From NCBI GenBank assembly GCA_003535305.1, contig DOHL01000048.1, positions 2,162-10,401 on the forward strand: a DNA stretch of 8,240 bases. Reading direction: 5' to 3'. Below the pieces are notes generated by a model. That model did not search any database and had not been told where the DNA came from. It saw only the letters and a list, made by a program, of their open reading frames with translations. Shown here piece after piece: positions 6,102 through 8,240 of this stretch. How positions within the stretch are numbered: position 1 is the stretch's first letter; each line of letters starts with the position of its first letter. The translations under genes and the position numbers were made by a program. This stretch comes from Candidatus Acetothermia bacterium (lineage in GTDB: Bacteria > Bipolaricaulota > Bipolaricaulia > UBA7950).

Positions 6102-6485
6102 TCATCTACACCATCTTTTCTATACCGCCATGTTGTTAACTCGTGCATTCACGCACCCCAAGGTTCGCAGATACATCCGTTTTAGCATGTTAGACGAACT
6201 ACTTCGCGAATCCCTTCCTTTGGCCGCCAGCGCCCCTCGTCAGTTTTGCCTTTTTCTTGAGCTGCCAGGCTGTCCAGCGGGCTCTGGATACGCCCAATAT
6301 CTCGTTTGCTCACACAGGCGTAAATCTCAGCTTGAATGTCAAGTTGTGTCTCTTGTTGCTTCCGCTGCATTGCATAAAGCACGCACTATTTTATTTCGCA
6401 AGTCAAGTCCAATTGTCTGTCTATTAGCAGCAATTTTCTCCGTGTTCCCGCACCGGGCATACAGACTACGTTCTTGATCAACCGA
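6102..6485. other. Gene-poor stretch with a possible degraded cassette
   Basis: No convincing gene. On the minus strand one frame running from about 6460 to 6182 is open except for one TAG; it includes a 66-codon ORF (6382-6182, beginning MLYAMQRKQQ and ending EVVRLTC). It is Lys/Gln/Glu-rich, has no recognisable motif and no Shine-Dalgarno. A 133-codon plus-strand frame through the same region has no protein-like pattern. An inverted repeat, TTGATC-AACC-GATCAA at 6474-6489, overlaps the end of the MFS gene but lacks a T-tract. This may be the remains of one more cassette. Confidence 0.4.
6134..6195 (-). repeat. Dubious attC-like remnant upstream of the toxin-like gene
   Basis: GTCTAAC at 6195-6189 fits the R'' consensus. 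GCGTGAATGCACGA followed by GTTAACA at 6140-6134 resembles the L'-R' end of the 5047-5190 site (CGTGAGTGCCGGAAAC then GTTAGGC). The two ends do not pair with each other, and the distance is only 62 bp, so this is either a decayed site or coincidence. Confidence 0.3.
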
Positions 6486-7661
6486 TCAACTATCTCGCTT
6501 CACTATAATAACGAATGCAGCGAAGAGCGACAGCACGCCGGTGAGAATAAACGGGACGCGGGGTGAGATGTTGTAAAGAAAACCGCCGACGAGCGGTCCG
6601 ATACTTTGCGCAAGGCTGGCAAAGAAGAGATATAGTGCAAATCCCATTCCAGCGATCTTGGTCGGAAGAAGGGGATAGATTACCGGTCGATGCAATGTTC
6701 CGGAAATCCGATCAGCTCCGAACAAGAATACCGCTAAAAAGGCACCGAAGAGCAGCGGAGTAAAGATAAGACTCAACGCAGCGATACCGACGAAAATTAA
6801 TCCCCAGGTGAGAGCTCGCCAAACCTGCCAGTGATCGCCGATCCACCCTAAAAGGACGGCAAGGATGAGCTCGCCGGCGCCGATTATCGCTCCGATACGC
6901 AGTAACACAGCTTCGTGAAGAGTAAATCTGTCTTGAAGGAACGGAGCGATAAATGGCCGGGAAATAGAGATGGCAAACGCCGTTAAGCAGAGAAAGATGA
7001 TCAGCAACAACAGTTTACGTGTACGCACAAGGCGACGCATCTCCTGCCACCGTAGAGTTTTAAATGATAGCTTCTGTTCGTCCTCTTTATCTGGTAATGA
7101 TCGTTGCGGCGCTATAAAGAAAAAGACAATAATTGAGGCGCAGAAGAGAATAAACGCAAATACAAAGAGATAATCGATGGGGAATCTTTGCAAAATCGCT
7201 GATCCGATAAGAGGGCCAAGAACGACACCAGCAGCAAAACCGGCATAGGTAAGCGTAAAGGCGCGTGTCGCCTCTCCGCGGCGCGCTGCTTGCGCAATGT
7301 AAGCCTCCAATGCAGGCCAACCGATAAAGATGCAGTAAAGTATCGCACCTGGAATCAGATGGTACCATGTATCGGCAAAGATGTAAATCAATGGCGCTGG
7401 TGCGGCGATTATCCAGGTGATGAGAATCAGCTTTTTCCGATCGTACCGATCAGCAAGAATCCCGCCGGGGATTATGGAGAGGGCGATCGTCAAGAACATG
7501 ATCGACGAGATGATCCCGATTTCGCGCGCTCCTCCGCCCAGATCGCGAATAAAGATCGGCCAGATGAACTGGAAACTCATCGCTCCCAGGCTCCATAAGA
7601 AGTTGCCCCAAAGAATCAATTTCAGATCTCTGGGGAGGGACAGCAACTGCGTTATTTTCAT
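6486..7661 (-). CDS. Major facilitator superfamily transporter, drug-exporter type
   Basis: A 391-residue, 12-helix inner-membrane protein, the usual MFS size. Motif A (GGILADRYDRKKLIL) lies between TM2 and TM3 at residues 66-80. An antiporter-type motif C-like segment, GVVLGPLIGSAIL, is in TM5 at 145-157, which suggests proton-driven efflux. A hydrophilic central loop (about 188-220, ...DKEDEQKLSFK...) separates the two six-helix halves. The second half has a weaker motif A (GWIGDHW) and GPLVGG near the end. The substrate cannot be deduced. The ATG at 7661 lacks a Shine-Dalgarno (CAACTCCACCC precedes it), which is unusual compared with its neighbours, but no better in-frame start exists. It shares strand orientation with the cassettes but has no attC site after it, so I do not count it as a cassette. 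Confidence 0.93.
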   Translation of the reverse strand: MKITQLLSLPRDLKLILWGNFLWSLGAMSFQFIWPIFIRDLGGGAREIGIISSIMFLTIALSIIPGGILADRYDRKKLILITWIIAAPAPLIYIFADTWYHLIPGAILYCIFIGWPALEAYIAQAARRGEATRAFTLTYAGFAAGVVLGPLIGSAILQRFPIDYLFVFAFILFCASIIVFFFIAPQRSLPDKEDEQKLSFKTLRWQEMRRLVRTRKLLLLIIFLCLTAFAISISRPFIAPFLQDRFTLHEAVLLRIGAIIGAGELILAVLLGWIGDHWQVWRALTWGLIFVGIAALSLIFTPLLFGAFLAVFLFGADRISGTLHRPVIYPLLPTKIAGMGFALYLFFASLAQSIGPLVGGFLYNISPRVPFILTGVLSLFAAFVIIVKRDS

Positions 7662-7717
7662 GGGTGGAGTTGTAACTGGCTATTTGTCGTTGGCTTAATC
7701 GGGTTTGTTGAATTCAT

Positions 7718-7723
7718 ATTATA
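7718..7723 (-). promoter_or_regulatory. Possible -10 box for the MFS gene
   Basis: A perfect TATAAT on the minus strand about 57 bases before the ATG. No good -35 hexamer is seen 16-18 bp upstream. Read-through from the upstream tRNA promoter is an alternative. Confidence 0.35.
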
Positions 7724-7871
7724 GGTCAGAGGTCTTTAGTTATCCTTTTAACCACTATCCTCGACCATATACTACGAACTTCTTGGGTCTCCGGCCTTGC
7801 TTTGCAACAACCTAAAACCTTCTTCTCCGTGCCATCTGTAGTTTCATTTCTTTTCAATAAACTCGATCTTT

Positions 7872-7944
<73 letters not shown>

Positions 7945-7956
7945 ATGAATAGGTTA

Positions 7957-7985
7957 TCTATAACCGATTTGCAGCGTGTTGTCAA
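7957..7985 (-). promoter_or_regulatory. Promoter of tRNA-Ala
   Basis: A perfect -35 TTGACA at 7985-7980, a 17-bp spacer and a -10 TATAGA at 7962-7957, placing the start about 6-8 bases before the tRNA 5' end at 7944. This is the strongest promoter in the window. Confidence 0.75.
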
Positions 7986-8002
7986 GGTGGTACGCCAAAT
8001 TT

Positions 8003-8036
8003 ACCACGGAGAAAACTGCGCTCACAGAGAAAATTT
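8003..8036 (+). repeat. ACCACGGA...CACAGAGA repeat remnant
   Basis: ACCACGGAGAAAACTGCG followed by CTCACAGAGAAAATTT. The leading ACCACGGA recurs at 8198-8205, where a purine-rich ACAGAACAGAGAATAGAG tail follows. Similar ACCACGGAGA/CACAGAGA strings are, as I recall, frequent intergenic repeats in many environmental genomes; I cannot check this here. Confidence 0.4.
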
Positions 8037-8161
8037 GTAAATTTATGAATAGAAAGAGAGAGGAACCAGCAAACATTATTCTCACCGGCTAATCCGGTAA
8101 TGGCAAGCGAAGAGATGTCGGTTGTAAGCATTCAGTAAACCCATACTGGCTGAAATGTGGC

Positions 8162-8194
8162 AGGCCCTGCACAGTAATTGTGCAGAGCAGGCCT
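8162..8194. repeat. Hairpin repeat, copy 2
   Basis: Inner arms CTGCACA (8167-8173) and TGTGCAG (8179-8185) pair perfectly around the loop GTAAT. Outer arms AGGCC (8162-8166) and GGCCT (8190-8194) also pair, with four unpaired bases on the right. It shares the core and loop position with the hairpin at 2440-2476, but its outer arms have diverged. Confidence 0.7.
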
Positions 8195-8197
8195 AGA

Positions 8198-8240
8198 ACC
8201 ACGGATTGACATTGATAGACACAGAACAGAGAATAGAGAA
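8198..8240 (+). repeat. ACCACGGATTGACA-type repeat remnant, continues beyond the window
   Basis: ACCACGGATTGACATTGA followed by GACACAGAACAGAG and further GA-rich sequence to the window edge. It begins with the same octamer as the repeat at 8003 and lies directly after the second hairpin copy. Confidence 0.4.

Larger units (their letters stand above)
3791..6195 (-). mobile_element. Decaying integron gene-cassette cluster (CALIN-like, no integrase in window)
   Basis: Four small gene units, all on the minus strand and functionally unrelated, are separated by attC-like sites. The order in the direction of transcription is PBECR-like toxin + DUF2283, then PH-like, then NUDIX, then GNAT. Sites at 4202-4342 and 5047-5190 are about 140 bp long, begin with GCCTAAC or GTATAAC at or within 5 bp of the stop codon, end in GTTAGGC-like boxes, and resemble each other along both outer arms. 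A half site lies at 5561-5595 and a dubious one at 6134-6195. Gene stop codons buried in the R'' box, as for NUDIX and DUF2283, are typical of integron cassettes. No tyrosine recombinase is encoded here. Two of the genes are broken and one attC is halved, so the cluster appears to be degrading. Both outer boundaries are approximate. Confidence 0.7.
7986..8240. other. Non-coding region with repeat remnants
   Basis: No gene is seen on either strand; the only open frames are 12-15 codons long. It holds two ACCACGGA-led repeat remnants (8003 and 8198), a 5-bp hairpin ACCGG/CCGGT at 8084-8098 and the second hairpin-repeat copy at 8162-8194. Confidence 0.6.

Noticed and set aside
6076..6477. 133-codon plus-strand frame
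   Set aside because: No ribosome-binding site and no protein-like pattern; it starts antisense to the toxin-like gene and runs over the decayed cassette region.
8084..8098. Hairpin ACCGG/CCGGT as a terminator
   Set aside because: A stem of only 5 bp, no T-tract and no gene ending nearby.

Overview
This window looks like a chromosomal segment of an uncultured Gram-negative bacterium. It carries a dnaG-rpoD macromolecular-synthesis pair, a secreted beta-strand-rich protein ending in Trp that resembles an outer-membrane barrel, an MFS exporter and a tRNA-Ala. I cannot name the phylum from sequence alone. The standard genetic code is in use: TAA and TGA end the intact genes, and TGG encodes Trp.

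Layout: 1-2112 (minus strand) holds the start of rpoD, cut by the window edge, preceded by a complete dnaG. 2113-2665 is a non-coding control region with a strong hairpin repeat, a palindrome and a 10-bp direct repeat. 2666-3781 (plus strand) encodes the putative outer-membrane beta-barrel protein. 3791 to about 6195 (all minus strand) is the most interesting part. It is a run of small unrelated genes separated by integron attC-like recombination sites: a broken GNAT acetyltransferase, a NUDIX hydrolase, a broken PH-like membrane protein, and a toxin/antitoxin-like pair (PBECR/BrnT-like plus DUF2283). Two sites are about 140 bp long, start with RYYYAAC-like boxes that overlap or abut a stop codon, and are related to each other. 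A third is cut in half. No integrase is present in the window, so this looks like a decaying cassette cluster of the CALIN type (attC sites lacking an integrase).

6196-6485 contains no convincing gene. 6486-7661 (minus) is a 12-TM MFS transporter. 7872-7944 (minus) is tRNA-Ala(GGC) with a clear promoter. 7986-8240 is non-coding and holds a second copy of the hairpin repeat plus ACCACGGA-type repeat remnants.

Decay is the theme of the cassette region. The GNAT gene has an in-frame TAG exactly before its acetyl-CoA loop and lacks its C-terminus. The PH-like gene has an in-frame TGA in a Trp/Gly-rich conserved stretch and has lost its 5' end by fusion to half an attC site. By contrast, the NUDIX gene and the toxin/antitoxin-like pair are open and look functional.
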